NCBI RefSeq assembly: GCF_037055275.1
Contig: NZ_CP146343.1
Span: forward strand, 3,444,501 to 3,508,500
From: Pseudomonas sp. ML2-2023-3
GTDB lineage: Bacteria; Pseudomonadota; Gammaproteobacteria; Pseudomonadales; Pseudomonadaceae
Direction: 5' to 3'
DNA: 64,000 nt
This document shows positions 52,969 to 62,380 of the stretch, piece by piece. Below the pieces are notes generated by a model. It had not been told where the DNA came from and searched no databases. It saw nothing but the letters and a program-made list of their open reading frames with translations. Made by a program: the position numbers and the translations under genes. Every line of letters begins with the position of its first letter. Within the stretch, counting starts at the first letter, position 1.

Positions 52969-53442
52969 ATGAGCCTTGAATCCGTACGCGCCTTTTTTCA
53001 CGCCAACGCCCCCGACCTGCACATCATCGAATTGACCACGAGCACGGCGACGGTCGCACTGGCTGCCGAAGCCCATGGCGTTGAGCCCGGTCAAATTGCT
53101 AAAACCCTGGCCTTTCGAGTCGGCGAACGCAATGTTTTGCTGGTGGCACGGGGTGATGCACGCATCGACAACAAGAAAATGAAAGACGCCCTGGGCAGCA
53201 AAGCCAAAATGCTGGACGCCGAAACGGTCGTCGCACTCACCAGCCACCCTGTGGGGGGCGTCTGCCCTTTCGGGCTGGCGACTGAATTGCCCGTTTACTG
53301 CGACATTTCCCTGCAAAGCTTCACTGAAGTCATGCCCGCGGCCGGGGCCACTCACACTGCCGTAAAGATTTGCCCGTCGCGCATGGCCGACCTGGTCAAC
53401 GCGCAGTGGGTTGACGTCTGCCAGCCTCTCCCTGCCGCTTAA
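52969..53442 (+). CDS. YbaK/EbsC-type aminoacyl-tRNA deacylase family protein
   Basis: A 157-residue protein of the YbaK/ProX editing-domain superfamily. Conserved parts are VEPGQIAKTLAFRVGERNVL (with the catalytic-type lysine), VARGDARIDNKKMKDALGSK and THPVGGVCPFGL-like SHPVGGVCPFGLATELPVYC. These proteins hydrolyse mischarged tRNAs such as Cys-tRNA(Pro) or Ala-tRNA(Pro). The ATG at 52969 is chosen; an ATG 21 bases upstream is possible but poorly supported. Monocistronic. Confidence 0.88.
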   Translation: MSLESVRAFFHANAPDLHIIELTTSTATVALAAEAHGVEPGQIAKTLAFRVGERNVLLVARGDARIDNKKMKDALGSKAKMLDAETVVALTSHPVGGVCPFGLATELPVYCDISLQSFTEVMPAAGATHTAVKICPSRMADLVNAQWVDVCQPLPAA

Positions 53443-53616
53443 AACACAGGTGAAATGCTCTAGCGCGGGCCTTTCAGCGGTGTTAATTGTTCGACAATGT
53501 AGAAAATACAGTTGCGATCGATTATCATCCGCTACTCGCGCAGCACCCTCTAACGCTATTTCAAAAACATTAAAACGTCGCAGGGTGCTGTTTTAAGGGA
53601 ATAACCTGAGGCGCTC

Positions 53617-55488
53617 ATGCACCGCTTTACTTTCAGCAAATCATTGATTTGCGCAACATTGGGGATCGTCAGCCTGCCGGCTTTCGCGGCATTGCAACCA
53701 GAGTCAGAGGCTGCCCTGGCGGGCGAAACGCAAAGAACCTGCCATTTCAACAAAGACACCAGCACCGATTGCACCACGACCTACCGTTACACCATCCTCA
53801 CCAACAATGGCCGAGAGATGCTGTCACGTATCGACTTCAGTTTCCCTGAAACGGATCAACTGGAAATCATCAACGCTCAATCCACACAACCCGGGGCCAA
53901 GCCGGTGGCCCTGGCTCAATCCCAAATCGACACGCGCATGGCGCCTAACCCGGACAAAGGTTTCCTGCGGGCCAGCCAGACCTCGATTGCTTTCCCGAAC
54001 CTGCGCATTGGTACCGAGCTCTCCTACACCGTACGCGAGCATACGGTGGGCAAGCCGCTGATGGACCACTTCCATTACCTCATGACGTTTGGCCCGTCCC
54101 CTGCCCGCTCGGATGGCTTTAAAAGCACGTTTACCGCCGAGCAGCCGATTGTGTGGCGCAGCGAGATGATGGAAGACTTCACGTTCACCCCGTCTGCCGA
54201 CAACAAGACCCTCGTGATCGAGCAGAAAAAACCGCGCTTCGTGAATTACATCAATGAGGCCGGCAACGCCTACATCCGCCAGATGCCCCGGGTTGAAATC
54301 GGCAGCTCCAGCCAGGTACAGGATCACTTTGGCAACCTCGCCAAACGCTACAACGAAATCGTGACTGCCGGGCTGCCTGCGAGCGCCGCCAAGACCGTTT
54401 CAGGGCTCAAGGGGCTACCGCCCGCCCAACAAGTATCCGGGCTGATGCAATACATCCATGATCAATACCGCTACATGGGCGACTGGCGCGCCACTGATCG
54501 CGGTTACGTGCCGTTCACCCTGGGCGAGATCGAAGACCGTGGCTACGGCGACTGCAAGGACCTTTCGGTACTGCTGACCGCCATGTTGAAAGCCAGCGGC
54601 ATCACCGCCCAAACAGCCTGGGTCAGCCGGGGCACCAACCCGCTGGGCCTGTTGTTGCCTGGTACCAGTTCAGCCAATCACGCCATCGTGCGGGCTGAAG
54701 TCAATGGCCAGGTCTGGTGGCTTGATCCGACCAACCCCGTGTTCTTGCCGGGCCGCAGCATGCCTGACATCCAGAATCGCTGGGCGCTGGTCATCGATGC
54801 CGATGGCAAGGTGCGCCAGGATTACATCCCTGAAGAGCAACCGAGCCTGAGCATGGACGTGAAGAAGTTTGAGCACTTCAATCGCGATGGCCAGGCTCGC
54901 ACCACCGCTGAAGTCGAAATGGGGCAGATGACGCTGATGCAACTCAGCTACGCCGACACTGATTCGGGGGTCAGTGCTACCGACCTGAACCTGTGCAACC
55001 ACTTTGGCAAAGAGATCACTGACTGCAAGATCAGTCGGGATAAAACCGGCTTTGTGGTGCCCGAGCGTTACACGGTACACGCCACCCTGACCAACCTTCG
55101 TGCACTGGAGAACCTGTCCGGGCAGCAGATCTACAAGCCGGCATTCATGAGCGAGCGCTGGGACAGCTTGATGAACTATCGCCGCACCGGGCAACTGGCT
55201 GACCTGTACATGGCCGATCCAGAGAAACTGACCTACGACATCACACTTTCGGGCGCCAAGGTCGGCAAGGAAATCAAGTCCTGCAAGGTGAACTCACCGT
55301 GGTTTGATATGGAACTGAGCAGCAAACGCAGCAAGGATAAATACCGCTACCAGTACTCCATCACGCAAAAACACAGCTGGTTGAGTCATGACGAGATCAT
55401 GAGCGCGCCGTTCGAAGCCATGCTCCAGCAGGCCCGTGCCTGCAACGAAAACATGCAACAAGTGGTGCAACTCAGTACCAGAGGCTGA
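53617..55488 (+). CDS. Secreted DUF3857/transglutaminase-like protein
   Basis: A 623-residue protein with a signal peptide (about 1-24, SLPAFAALQ). The N-terminal DUF3857 region (about 50-240) is followed by a transglutaminase/protease-like domain with the triad C-H-D visible: EDRGYGDCKDLSVLLTAML (cysteine), SSANHAIVRAEVNGQVWW (histidine) and LDPTNP (aspartate). Such periplasmic proteins are common and mostly uncharacterised; they may be peptidases or protein cross-linkers. The C-terminal third is a DUF2569-like beta region without recognised motif. A strong terminator follows. Confidence 0.8.
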   Translation: MHRFTFSKSLICATLGIVSLPAFAALQPESEAALAGETQRTCHFNKDTSTDCTTTYRYTILTNNGREMLSRIDFSFPETDQLEIINAQSTQPGAKPVALAQSQIDTRMAPNPDKGFLRASQTSIAFPNLRIGTELSYTVREHTVGKPLMDHFHYLMTFGPSPARSDGFKSTFTAEQPIVWRSEMMEDFTFTPSADNKTLVIEQKKPRFVNYINEAGNAYIRQMPRVEIGSSSQVQDHFGNLAKRYNEIVTAGLPASAAKTVSGLKGLPPAQQVSGLMQYIHDQYRYMGDWRATDRGYVPFTLGEIEDRGYGDCKDLSVLLTAMLKASGITAQTAWVSRGTNPLGLLLPGTSSANHAIVRAEVNGQVWWLDPTNPVFLPGRSMPDIQNRWALVIDADGKVRQDYIPEEQPSLSMDVKKFEHFNRDGQARTTAEVEMGQMTLMQLSYADTDSGVSATDLNLCNHFGKEITDCKISRDKTGFVVPERYTVHATLTNLRALENLSGQQIYKPAFMSERWDSLMNYRRTGQLADLYMADPEKLTYDITLSGAKVGKEIKSCKVNSPWFDMELSSKRSKDKYRYQYSITQKHSWLSHDEIMSAPFEAMLQQARACNENMQQVVQLSTRG

Positions 55489-55513
55489 TACCTGCCAGCC
55501 TGGTCCTTCAAGC

Positions 55514-55547
55514 AGCCTGGCCCCATTGCGGGGCCAGGCTTTTTTTT
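55514..55547 (+). terminator. Intrinsic terminator of the transglutaminase-like gene
   Basis: Arms AGCCTGGCCCC (55514-55524) and GGGGCCAGGCT (55530-55540), 5-base loop, followed by a run of eight T. The convergent pgm gene ends directly after. Confidence 0.95.
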
Positions 55548-55554
55548 GCGGGTG

Positions 55555-57195
55555 TTACGCGATGGCGGTGTCTACCAGCACTTGAGCTTCCTCAACCAGT
55601 CGGTTCAGGTGCTCGTCGCCGATAAAGCTCTCGGCGTAGATTTTGTAGATGTCTTCAGTGCCCGAAGGACGTGCAGCGAACCAGCCGTTTTCGGTCATGA
55701 CCTTGAGCCCGCCGATTGCCTGATTGTTGCCAGGGGCATGGCTGAGAATCCGGGTAATGTCTTCACCGGCAAGGCGCGTGGATTTGACTTGATCAGGTGA
55801 CAATTTGCCCAGCAGCGCTTTTTGCTGCGGGGTTGCCTTGGCATCGACCCGGGTCGAGAACGGAAGACCGAGGTCTTCGGTCATTTTCTGGTACAACTGG
55901 GACGGATCGCGACCTGTACGAGCCGTCATCTCTGCGGCCAATAGCGACGGAATCAGGCCATCCTTGTCAGTGGACCAGACGCTGCCGTCCAGGCGCAAGA
56001 ACGAGGCACCGGCACTTTCTTCGCCGCCAAAGCCCAGCGAACCTTCGAACAGGCCATCGGCAAACCACTTGAAGCCCACCGGCACTTCATACAAGCGGCG
56101 ATCCAGGCGTGCAGCTACGCGGTCAATCAGGCCACTGCTGACCACGGTCTTGCCCACCGCAGCATCAGCGCGCCATTGCGGGCGATTCTGGAACAGGTAG
56201 TCGATGGACACCGCCAGGTAGTTGTTCGGCGCCAACAGGCCGCCTGATGGCGTGACAATGCCGTGGCGGTCGTGATCAGGGTCACAGGCGAAGGCCACGT
56301 CGAAACGCTCTTTAAGCCCGATCAGACCTTGCATGGCATAGCTGGAGGACGGGTCCATGCGGATCCGGCCATCCCAGTCCACGCACATGAAACGGAAAGT
56401 CGGATCGACCGTGGTGTTCACCACTTCCAGATTCAAGCCGTAGTGTTCGCCGATCGCGGACCAGTAATGCACACCTGCGCCACCCAGGGGATCAACGCCC
56501 AGGCGCAAGTTGGCGCCGCGAAGGATGTCCATGTCGATCACGTTTTTCAGATCGGCAACATAGGTGTTCAGGTAGTCATGGCGATGCGTCGTGCTGGCTT
56601 TGAGCGCCTGCTCGTAACTGATGCGCTTGACCCCGGCCAATCTGGCCGCGAGCAGTTCGTTGGCCTTGGCTTCAATCCATTTGGTGACATCGGTATCGGC
56701 CGGGCCACCGTTAGGCGGGTTGTACTTGAAACCACCGCTTTCTGGCGGGTTGTGCGACGGGGTAATCACTACGCCATCTGCCAGGCCGGTGGTGCGGCCA
56801 CGGTTGTAGCAGATAATTGCGTGAGAAATGGCCGGAGTCGGCGTGTACTCATCGTCAGCGGCGATCATGGTTTCGACGCCATTGGCCGCAAACACTTCCA
56901 GGGCACTGGCGCCCGCTGGAGTCGACAGCGCGTGAGTGTCGATACCGACAAACAACGGACCATTGATGCCCTTCATCTGACGGTAGAGGCATATGGCCTG
57001 GCTAATGGCCAATACATGCCACTCATTGAAGCTCAGCTCGAACGAACTGCCACGGTGTCCGGATGTACCAAAGGCGACACGCTGGGTGGCGATCGATGCA
57101 TCGGGTTGACCGGTGTAATAAGCGGTCACCAGTCGCGGTATGTCGACCAGCAATTGAGCCGGGGCCGGTTTGCCCGCAAGAGGACTGAGTGTCAT
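55555..57195 (-). CDS. pgm: Phosphoglucomutase (alpha-D-glucose phosphate-specific)
   Basis: A 546-residue alpha-D-phosphohexomutase. It has [10 protein letters not shown] near the N-terminus, the phosphoserine loop [17 protein letters not shown], the metal loop [13 protein letters not shown], the sugar-binding [13 protein letters not shown] and the phosphate-binding [14 protein letters not shown]. It interconverts glucose-1- and glucose-6-phosphate. Together with GalU it makes UDP-glucose for cellulose and other glycans. Length matches E. coli Pgm (546). Single gene, start behind CGAGG. Confidence 0.96.
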   Translation of the reverse strand: MTLSPLAGKPAPAQLLVDIPRLVTAYYTGQPDASIATQRVAFGTSGHRGSSFELSFNEWHVLAISQAICLYRQMKGINGPLFVGIDTHALSTPAGASALEVFAANGVETMIAADDEYTPTPAISHAIICYNRGRTTGLADGVVITPSHNPPESGGFKYNPPNGGPADTDVTKWIEAKANELLAARLAGVKRISYEQALKASTTHRHDYLNTYVADLKNVIDMDILRGANLRLGVDPLGGAGVHYWSAIGEHYGLNLEVVNTTVDPTFRFMCVDWDGRIRMDPSSSYAMQGLIGLKERFDVAFACDPDHDRHGIVTPSGGLLAPNNYLAVSIDYLFQNRPQWRADAAVGKTVVSSGLIDRVAARLDRRLYEVPVGFKWFADGLFEGSLGFGGEESAGASFLRLDGSVWSTDKDGLIPSLLAAEMTARTGRDPSQLYQKMTEDLGLPFSTRVDAKATPQQKALLGKLSPDQVKSTRLAGEDITRILSHAPGNNQAIGGLKVMTENGWFAARPSGTEDIYKIYAESFIGDEHLNRLVEEAQVLVDTAIA

Positions 57196-57390
57196 GCAAA
57201 ACCTCGGGAAATTAATGATTCGGAGGAAAAAAGGCAGTTTACTGGCAGTTCGACATTGGCGCGAAGTAATCTATCCACACCAAGGGGTCTGTTTTGCACT
57301 TTAATGCACTATTGGTTGTCTGAGCTTGATCCAGACACCTTGTTTAACTCTTCTGGATGTACATTTCAGCTCTGAATTAAGGAAAGCACC

Positions 57391-57873
57391 ATGAAACCAC
57401 TGGTGATCAGCGCAGCCGTATTACTCTCCCTGAGTACGCTGTGCAGTGTGGCCAACGCAGCCAAACTGGAAGACGTCGCCCCCTACCCTAAAGCCGAACC
57501 GGGTTTTAGCCGCCAGGTCATTAATCTGCCAAAACAGAAAAATGAAGACGACTACAAGGTTCAGATCATTGCGGGCAAGACATTACAGGTCGACTGCAAC
57601 CAGCAGCGCCTGGGCGGCAAGCTGGAAGAAAAAACCCTCAAGGGCTGGGGCTATCCGATGTATCGCCTGAACAAGGTCACAGGCCCCATGAGCACGATGA
57701 TGGCCTGCCCCGAAGGCAAGGCACATCCCGAGTTTGTTCCGGTAGTCGGTGATGGCTTCATGCTGCGCTACAACAGCAAACTGCCTATCGTGGTCTACGT
57801 CCCCAAGGACATCGAAGTGCGTTACCGGATCTGGTCTGCGTCCAAGCAGATCAAGCAGGCCGTGAGCGAATAA
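57391..57873 (+). CDS. eco: Ecotin, periplasmic serine-protease inhibitor
   Basis: A 160-residue precursor with a signal peptide (about 1-23, SVANAA). The reactive loop [13 protein letters not shown] has M103 as P1 residue, equal to M84 of mature E. coli ecotin, and C69/C106 for the loop-holding disulfide. [16 protein letters not shown] is the family's dimer/secondary-site signature. It blocks trypsin-, chymotrypsin- and elastase-like proteases from outside, such as host or protist enzymes. Monocistronic; a REP hairpin follows. Confidence 0.94.
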   Translation: MKPLVISAAVLLSLSTLCSVANAAKLEDVAPYPKAEPGFSRQVINLPKQKNEDDYKVQIIAGKTLQVDCNQQRLGGKLEEKTLKGWGYPMYRLNKVTGPMSTMMACPEGKAHPEFVPVVGDGFMLRYNSKLPIVVYVPKDIEVRYRIWSASKQIKQAVSE

Positions 57874-57881
57874 GTGTCATT

Positions 57882-57907
57882 GCGGGAGCGGGCTTGCCCG
57901 CTCCCGC
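57882..57907. repeat. REP hairpin with perfect 12-bp arms
   Basis: GCGGGAGCGGGC-TT-GCCCGCTCCCGC is a fully symmetric REP lying 9 bp after the ecotin stop and 13 bp before the stop of the convergent PQQ sugar dehydrogenase gene. It probably acts as a bidirectional terminator. Confidence 0.8.
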
Positions 57908-57919
57908 CTTGATTGACGG

Positions 57920-59068
57920 TTATTGCAACCCTACCCGATACAGCACGCCATCATCCTCGTCGGTCAGTACATACACATAGCCGTCCGGACCTTGGCGAAC
58001 GTCGCGGATACGTGCCTTCAGATCTCCCAGCAACCGCTCTTCATGCACCACCTTGCCATCTCTCAGCTGCAGCCGGATGAGGTCTTTGTCTGCAAGTGCG
58101 CCAATAAACAGGTTGTGCTGCCATGGCTTGAAGCGGTCCGAATCGTAGAAGGCCATACCGCTAATGCCGGGGGATTTCTCCCAGACATGATGGGGCCCCA
58201 CAGTACCTTCGACGGTTTTGCCCTGTGCTTCGGAGATAGGTTCCGACGAGTAGTCAATCCCGTGGGTAGCCAGCGGCCAGCCATAGTTTTTACCACGCTC
58301 GATCAGGTTGATTTCGTCTCCCCCTTTTGGGCCGTGCTCGTGAGTCCACAGGGTGCCGGTCCAGGGATTGAGGGCGGCGCCTTGCTGGTTACGATGGCCG
58401 TACGACCAGATTTCTGGCCTCACGTCCTTGTTGCCGACAAAAGGGTTGTCGTTGGGAATGCGCCCGTCAGGAAAAATACGCGCAATTTTGCCCTGCAGTT
58501 TGTCCAGGTCCTGGGATGTCGGACGCTGGTTGTTTTCCCCGAGGGCGATAAACAGATAGCCGTCCCGGTCGAACACCAGGCGCGAGCCAAAGTGATTACC
58601 GGTAGAGAGTTTTGGCTCCTGACGGAAGATCACTTCAAAGTTGCTCAAGCGGGTCAAATCCTCCGATAAGCGCCCGCGGCCGACGGTGGTTCCTGCTTTA
58701 CCGTCTTCACCGCCTTCTGCGTAAGACAAATACACCAGGCGATCTTCTGCAAAACTGGGCGACAGCACTACATCGAGCAAGCCGCCCTGCCCTTTGGCCC
58801 ACACCTGCGGGACACCGGATACCGGTGCAGACAGCTTTCCATCAGGGCTCACAACGCGAAGATTTCCCGGCCGCTCGGTGACCAGCATGCCCTGTTTATC
58901 GGGCAGAAACGCCAATGCCCAAGGATGATCAAGCCCCTCGACGACCGGGGTTGCGGTGACAGTTCCAGACTCGGAAATAAACGTCTTCTGCGCATCGGCA
59001 TGGGCCGTGAACGCAATATTGAGTAGCGAAGCGGCGCACACAGTGGCCAGCAAGGTTTTTCTCAACAT
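57920..59068 (-). CDS. Soluble PQQ-dependent sugar dehydrogenase (YliI/Asd-like)
   Basis: A 382-residue secreted six-bladed propeller of the GSDH/Asd family with a signal peptide (about 1-24). The N-terminal LDHPWALAFLPDKQGMLVTE with the catalytic-type histidine, the PQQ-site ELSTGNHFGSRLVFDRDGYL-like segment, SYGHRNQQGAALNP, and LWTHEHGPKGGDEINLI (calcium/PQQ site) are all present. It oxidises aldoses in the periplasm; the E. coli homologue is aldose sugar dehydrogenase. It is the second PQQ enzyme of the window, unlinked to the membrane dehydrogenase at 4.9 kb. The small secreted-protein gene ends 15 bp before its start, suggesting an operon. Confidence 0.9.
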   Translation of the reverse strand: MLRKTLLATVCAASLLNIAFTAHADAQKTFISESGTVTATPVVEGLDHPWALAFLPDKQGMLVTERPGNLRVVSPDGKLSAPVSGVPQVWAKGQGGLLDVVLSPSFAEDRLVYLSYAEGGEDGKAGTTVGRGRLSEDLTRLSNFEVIFRQEPKLSTGNHFGSRLVFDRDGYLFIALGENNQRPTSQDLDKLQGKIARIFPDGRIPNDNPFVGNKDVRPEIWSYGHRNQQGAALNPWTGTLWTHEHGPKGGDEINLIERGKNYGWPLATHGIDYSSEPISEAQGKTVEGTVGPHHVWEKSPGISGMAFYDSDRFKPWQHNLFIGALADKDLIRLQLRDGKVVHEERLLGDLKARIRDVRQGPDGYVYVLTDEDDGVLYRVGLQ

Positions 59069-59083
59069 TAGCTATTCCTTGTT

Positions 59084-59455
59084 CTATTGAGGTTTGTCTC
59101 TGGGCTGTAACGACGGCGCGGTGGGCTTGACGGTCGCTGGCGGTGTCTGGCTACGTGGATAACCATTACCGATCTTGCCGTTCTCGATTGAAGGGGTTCG
59201 CAGCGTGGGAGCTGTAGAGGGACCTGTTGCGCCTGGCACGGAAGCCCCCGTGCCTTGCCGGCTGTTTGGATTGATGCGGCGGATGACGTTGTTGGCAGGC
59301 GGCGTGTTGGCTGGCAAGGTGTTTTGCGCCATTAGCCCAGCATGGCCCGCAAGTGTTGGGCGGGCCCCAGGGTTCGAAAACGTTTGTGCCTGTGCCTGGA
59401 AGGCAAGTACGCCGCCTATCAATAGAAACAACAGACTGGATCTGACACCGTTCAT
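59084..59455 (-). CDS. Small secreted proline-rich protein of unknown function
   Basis: A 123-residue protein: signal peptide (about 1-24, LLFLLIGGVLAFQAQA), then a low-complexity region rich in P, N, T and S (TLPANTPPANNVIRRINPNS, ATGPSTAPTLRTPSIENGKI). No cysteines and no recognised domain. ATG 59455 follows GGAGGA at good distance; the upstream part of the frame is not used. It precedes the PQQ sugar dehydrogenase by 15 bp, so the two are probably co-expressed. Could be a disordered periplasmic linker or envelope protein. Confidence 0.6.
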   Translation of the reverse strand: MNGVRSSLLFLLIGGVLAFQAQAQTFSNPGARPTLAGHAGLMAQNTLPANTPPANNVIRRINPNSRQGTGASVPGATGPSTAPTLRTPSIENGKIGNGYPRSQTPPATVKPTAPSLQPRDKPQ

Positions 59456-59537
59456 CACGTCCTCCGCTTTTTGCACGACCGTGTAGCTTTGAGGGTCAAG
59501 CACGTCACAGGTTCGGTTTCAAAGATAACAAAACGTG

Positions 59538-60050
59538 TCAGGCATCGGTTTCAGGGCCAATCTCGATCACCGTTGACTCCCTCGCCTGCGCCAGGAGGGC
59601 TTCGCGGCACACTTGATAGCAATCCTCGATATGGCCATTGCCGACCAGTTTCATCACGCCAAAACTGATGGTTGCCGCCACCGCCTGCCCTACAAACGGG
59701 ACAAAGCGAATCACTGACTTGGTTGCCACTTTTGCGCCCATCTTGCGCACCAGAGACATGACCAGCGTTCGGCTGATGAATTTGCCGATCACCTCACTGC
59801 CAATCCCGGTGACCGCTACCACAATCAGGCGCTTGGACCGTGAGTCCATCTGCTCGATCTGGTGGGGGGTCAAGCCGAATTTGCTGTTGATAGCCGGCAG
59901 CATTTCAACCAGCAATGCGACATCGGTACCGATATCGAGCCCGGGTATCGGGATTGCAGCCGCACCTGCAGAAACTGCCGAGCGCTTGGTGACCATGGAC
60001 CGGCACTCGTCACGTATACGATCGAGCTCGGCTAATGACCTGATTAACAT
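59538..60050 (-). CDS. Membrane-associated conserved protein, DUF697-like
   Basis: A 170-residue protein. Two hydrophobic glycine/alanine-rich stretches (AVSAGAAAIPIPGLDIGTDV and VIRFVPFVGQAVAATISFGV) flank a charged middle. The AAxAIPIPGLD signature is that of DUF697/YcjF-like and Era/Der-associated membrane proteins. ATG 60050 is taken because the longer frame adds aromatic, unlikely residues. No GTPase gene is adjacent. Function unknown. Confidence 0.65.
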   Translation of the reverse strand: MLIRSLAELDRIRDECRSMVTKRSAVSAGAAAIPIPGLDIGTDVALLVEMLPAINSKFGLTPHQIEQMDSRSKRLIVVAVTGIGSEVIGKFISRTLVMSLVRKMGAKVATKSVIRFVPFVGQAVAATISFGVMKLVGNGHIEDCYQVCREALLAQARESTVIEIGPETDA

Positions 60051-60242
60051 AGGATCCCCCGACAGATAAAAATAAAACCAGCGTAGTCTACTACGCCCTT
60101 CTGACCAGCAAGGCAGGCCTGTCTTCATGTAGAGGGGTAACAGCGAAGGAAATTCACAAAGGCGGGGATGTTTTTAGCCACTGACGGGGCCATCGTACAG
60201 AGAAGTAGCCTGTACTCTTGCGAAGTACAGGCCAGGCGCGGG

Positions 60243-60557
60243 TTACACGTCTTTTTTGACTTTGTCCCACTCAGCCTTGAGCTTGGAGACGAAGGATTCT
60301 TTTGGGGTTTCCTTGCAGGCAGTCACGACCAGAGGTGTGATTTTTGCGATACCGTCCACGTCCAGCACCGCATCTTCAACTTTGCCCTTCTTGTTGATGG
60401 CTTCACCCAGGCCGACAGCGGTCGGCTGGAAGCTTTCATCCACTGCCAGGAAATCCGCGCACGTCCATTTTGCGACGGGCTGTTTGGTTTCAGCCTGAGC
60501 CAGTGTTGACAGTGCAGCCAGACCCACAGCGCCCATTAACAGAATGTGCTTCTTCAT
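60243..60557 (-). CDS. HdeA-family periplasmic acid-stress chaperone-like protein
   Basis: A 104-residue precursor with a signal peptide (about 1-22, ALSTLAQAET). The mature part has the HdeA core KWTCADFLAVDESFQPTAVG and a second cysteine in LVVTACKETP; the pair forms the single HdeA-type disulfide. HdeA unfolds at low pH and prevents aggregation of periplasmic proteins. ATG 60557 follows AGGGA. The low lysine-rich C-terminus (KLKAEWDKVKKDV) is typical. Monocistronic, with a TTTCTGT/ACAGAAA dyad about 65 bp upstream. Confidence 0.85.
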   Translation of the reverse strand: MKKHILLMGAVGLAALSTLAQAETKQPVAKWTCADFLAVDESFQPTAVGLGEAINKKGKVEDAVLDVDGIAKITPLVVTACKETPKESFVSKLKAEWDKVKKDV

Positions 60558-60766
60558 ATGCAAATATCCCTATTGTCAAAGATTCAATAACATGTGTTGT
60601 GCCGCAAAAAACATAGTATCGAATGATGTTTCTGTCAAAAATAACAGAAAAATCATCCTCTTTAAAACATCACTTTACCCCTTGAGCTCAAGTTAACCGA
60701 ACAAACAAGAGGCACACTAACGCGAGCAGCGGCCAGTCTATAAATCCGCCATTCATGTACCGAACC

Positions 60767-60803
60767 GTTAAAACAGCCCCGATATAATCGACGCTGTTTT
60801 AAC
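60767..60803. terminator. Nested 37-bp hairpin after the zinc alcohol dehydrogenase
   Basis: Outer arms GTTAAAACAGC (60767-60777) and GCTGTTTTAAC (60793-60803) are perfect over 11 bp, and the spacer contains an inner CGAT-ATA-ATCG dyad. It lies 6 bp beyond the dehydrogenase stop, suggesting a terminator, though T-runs are embedded in the stem and do not follow it. Confidence 0.6.
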
Positions 60804-60808
60804 GTGCA

Positions 60809-61855
60809 TTATTGAGAAAGAATGACCTTCATTGCCTTCTCTTTTGCCGCGTTCCCGAACACCTCATACGCCTGGAGAATGTCAGACAGCGCAAAGCGGT
60901 GAGTAATCAACTTCCCGGCATCGATTTTCCCGGACTGCACGGTTTTCATCAGCATGGGGGTGGTATTGGTATTAACCAGCCCGGTCGAGATGGTGACGTT
61001 CTGGATCCATAGCTTTTCCAGGTGCAGTTCAACGCTTTTTCCATGGACACCCACGTTCGCAATGCTACCCCCCGGTGCGATAACCGATTGGCAGGTATCG
61101 AAGGAGGCAGGAATACCCACTGCTTCGATCGCGACATCCACACCGACCCCGTGGGTCAGCTCGAAAATGCGTTCAACTGCGTTTTGGGTCGTGATATCGA
61201 TCACATCCGTCGCGCCAAAGCGCTGTGCGACTTCAAGTCGATTGGTGTCGCCATCCACCATGATCAACTGGGCCGGAGAATAGAACTGCGCCGTCAGCAG
61301 CGCCGCCATGCCCACCGGTCCTGCACCGACGATGACCACGCTGTCACCCGGCTTGACCTTGCCGGCAAGCACGCCAATTTCGAACCCGGTTGGCAAGATG
61401 TCACTCAGCATCACCAACGCCTCCTCATCCACACCTGCCGGCACCGGATAGAGACTGTTGTCGGCATGGGGGATGCGCACATATTCGGCCTGCGTCCCGT
61501 CAATGGTGTGCCCCAGGATCCAGCCACCATCGGCGCAATGGGAGTACATCTGACGCCGACAGTTTGCACAGCTGCCACAGGAGGTGATGCAGGAAATCAG
61601 CACATGATCACCGGGCTTGAAGTTGCGGATGGCAGAGCCGACCGCTTCGACCACTCCCACCCCTTCATGACCCAGGACTGTCCCCTGGGTAACTTCAGGC
61701 ACATCGCCCTTGAGAATGTGCAGGTCTGTGCCGCAGATGGTGGTGTGCAGGATTCGAACAATGGCGTCGGTCGGTTTGTCGATGACCGGTTGGGGGATAT
61801 CGGCCCAGGCTTTTTTGCCAGGCCCCAGATAAGTGAGCGCTTTCATGATGGCCAT
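60809..61855 (-). CDS. Zinc-dependent alcohol dehydrogenase
   Basis: A 348-residue classical MDR enzyme. Catalytic zinc ligands are in TTICGTDLHILKGDVPEV, GHEGVGVVEAVG, and the structural-zinc cysteines in CITSCGSCANCRRQMYSHC. The Rossmann motif is VVIVGAGPVGMAAL, with acidic VDGDTNRL favouring NAD. The family includes threonine-, sorbitol- and formaldehyde-type dehydrogenases and bacterial medium-chain alcohol dehydrogenases active on 2-alcohols; the exact substrate cannot be read. It stands alone between two hairpins. Confidence 0.9.
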   Translation of the reverse strand: MAIMKALTYLGPGKKAWADIPQPVIDKPTDAIVRILHTTICGTDLHILKGDVPEVTQGTVLGHEGVGVVEAVGSAIRNFKPGDHVLISCITSCGSCANCRRQMYSHCADGGWILGHTIDGTQAEYVRIPHADNSLYPVPAGVDEEALVMLSDILPTGFEIGVLAGKVKPGDSVVIVGAGPVGMAALLTAQFYSPAQLIMVDGDTNRLEVAQRFGATDVIDITTQNAVERIFELTHGVGVDVAIEAVGIPASFDTCQSVIAPGGSIANVGVHGKSVELHLEKLWIQNVTISTGLVNTNTTPMLMKTVQSGKIDAGKLITHRFALSDILQAYEVFGNAAKEKAMKVILSQ

Positions 61856-61883
61856 CCTTTACCTGATCAAAAAATAATCAGCA

Positions 61884-61912
61884 CTGCCACTCAGGTGCAC
61901 CCCGAGTGGCAG
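61884..61912 (-). terminator. Terminator-like hairpin after the DUF2798 gene
   Basis: Arms CTGCCACTC (61884-61892) and GAGTGGCAG (61904-61912); on the minus strand a TTATTTTTT run follows within about 10 bases. Lies between the DUF2798 stop and the alcohol dehydrogenase start. Confidence 0.65.
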
Positions 61913-61989
61913 CCCCTAAAATCATTGATGCAGTTAAGCAGCCTTTTTCGACAGCGCCCTTGCCGCAGGTCATAAAAAGCCTTTTTGGA

Positions 61990-62265
61990 CTAACGGTGCG
62001 GATGAACCGTAAAAGACACCAGCCTCACCACAATCGGCCGCACCACCAGAATGCACAGGAACGCGACAGGCATTGCCAGTTGATAGGCATGCAGCACATT
62101 GCTTAGATAATCGTGCTCAATACCGGCGTTTGCCGCCGTAATCACCAACGACATCAGGAAGGCCATGATCGTCGACATGTAAAACGCGAAAACGTAGGGC
62201 GTAGCCCGTACAGAGAGTTTCAGACGTTTCGAAATCGGGGTTTCAGCAGTTACTTTTGATGTCAT
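61990..62265 (-). CDS. DUF2798-family membrane protein
   Basis: A 91-residue protein with two membrane helices (about 26-46, VFAFYMSTIMAFLMSLVITA, and about 63-83, LAMPVAFLCILVVRPIVVRL), matching DUF2798. Function is unknown; such genes often lie next to LysR regulators, as here, where a LysR gene is divergent at 116 bp. Probably under its control. Confidence 0.8.
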   Translation of the reverse strand: MTSKVTAETPISKRLKLSVRATPYVFAFYMSTIMAFLMSLVITAANAGIEHDYLSNVLHAYQLAMPVAFLCILVVRPIVVRLVSFTVHPHR

Positions 62266-62380
62266 ATGGGACCTTATCCAGCTTCATTTTCAGGAGTCAT
62301 GCACCTTAACAAGATCAAAAACCGGCAACTAGACGCCTATCGACAGTTACTTTATAAATAAAAACTTACGAATAGCCTTT

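Noticed and set aside
56263-57375. 370-codon plus-strand frame over pgm
   Set aside because: Shadow of phosphoglucomutase; no motif, and it runs past the real gene into its promoter.
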